A stretch of DNA of 15,502 nucleotides from Bifidobacteriaceae bacterium (lineage in GTDB: Bacteria > Actinomycetota > Actinomycetes > Actinomycetales > WQXJ01): positions 1 through 15,502 of the forward strand of contig JAITIG010000059.1 of NCBI GenBank assembly GCA_031279575.1, in the 5' to 3' direction. Position numbers and translations under genes: made by a program. Position 1 is the stretch's first letter, and every line of letters starts with the position of its first letter. The notes beneath the pieces are model-generated. The model worked only from the letters and a program-made list of their open reading frames with translations, had not been told where the DNA came from and did not search any database. Below, piece by piece: positions 15,287-15,502 of the stretch.

Positions 15287-15502
15287 GCCCGCGGGCGGCC
15301 GGCGGCAGCGGCGCGGGCGGCGTGGCGCTGCTGCCGCGGGCCGCGGGGGCTGGTTTGCCCGCCCGATGCCGACGGGCTGGTTCAAGGGCTATCCATGTGA
15401 CTGCCCAGTATGGGGCCTGGTCAGCGGTTGGTTCTGGCGGGCTCCGATTCGGGCGGGTTGTGGAGTTTTTGTGGAGCTTGCTTCTTCGGGCGGCAGCGGG
15501 CT
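15287..15502. other. Unassigned right end
   Basis: After the terminator there is GC-rich filler to about 15370, then DNA of milder composition. On the minus strand a frame open at the window edge ends at a TGA at 15421-15423 (27 codons, basic, ending in PESEPARTNR) and could be the C-terminus of a converging gene, but this is too short to judge. No domain recognised. Confidence 0.3.

Noticed and set aside
15421..15502. C-terminus of a converging minus-strand gene
   Set aside because: Only 27 codons are visible with no recognisable motif; mentioned but not called as a gene.

Overview
The window is very GC-rich. The genes have strong G/C third-position bias, and most have clear AAGGAGG-type ribosome binding sites. 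Codon use, an Fba that closely resembles the mycobacterial type, and the STAND/TPR protein style all point to a high-GC actinobacterium. No rRNA, tRNA or CRISPR array was recognised. The non-coding gaps are even richer in G+C than the genes and carry short tandem repeats.

Layout. (1) 1-2921, minus strand, open at the left edge: a large signalling-type protein with a STAND/AAA-like NTPase domain followed by regular 42-residue TPRs. Its Walker A lysine appears to be lost, and a 50-residue hydrophobic module is duplicated in tandem inside the NTPase region. (2) 2922-3578: divergent spacer filled by a G-rich repeat array. (3) 3579-4604, plus: class II fructose-bisphosphate aldolase (fba). (4) 4605-4878: convergent spacer with a hairpin and a diverged direct repeat. 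(5) 12303 down to 4879, minus: a five-gene cyclitol cluster transcribed in the order iolD, zinc alcohol dehydrogenase, transaldolase, IolT-like sugar porter, Gfo/Idh/MocA dehydrogenase. A 47-bp minisatellite sits between the last two genes. (6) 12304-12729: divergent promoter region with a palindromic operator candidate for iolD. (7) 12730-15228, plus: a divergent-type membrane pyrophosphatase (hppA), followed by a hairpin/T-run terminator.

How the genes may work together. The porter would import an inositol, the Gfo/Idh enzyme would oxidise it to an inosose, and IolD would open the trione ring. The usual iolE, iolB, iolC, iolJ and iolA are not in the window; instead the operon carries a transaldolase and a zinc alcohol dehydrogenase. 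The most interesting idea is inference: the transaldolase may cleave unphosphorylated 2-deoxy-5-keto-gluconate, passing dihydroxyacetone to glyceraldehyde-3-phosphate to make fructose-6-phosphate and releasing malonate semialdehyde, which the dehydrogenase could reduce. This would parallel the transaldolase route known for sulfoquinovose. The adjacent fba and the PPi-driven pump fit a fermentative, energy-saving metabolism but do not prove it.
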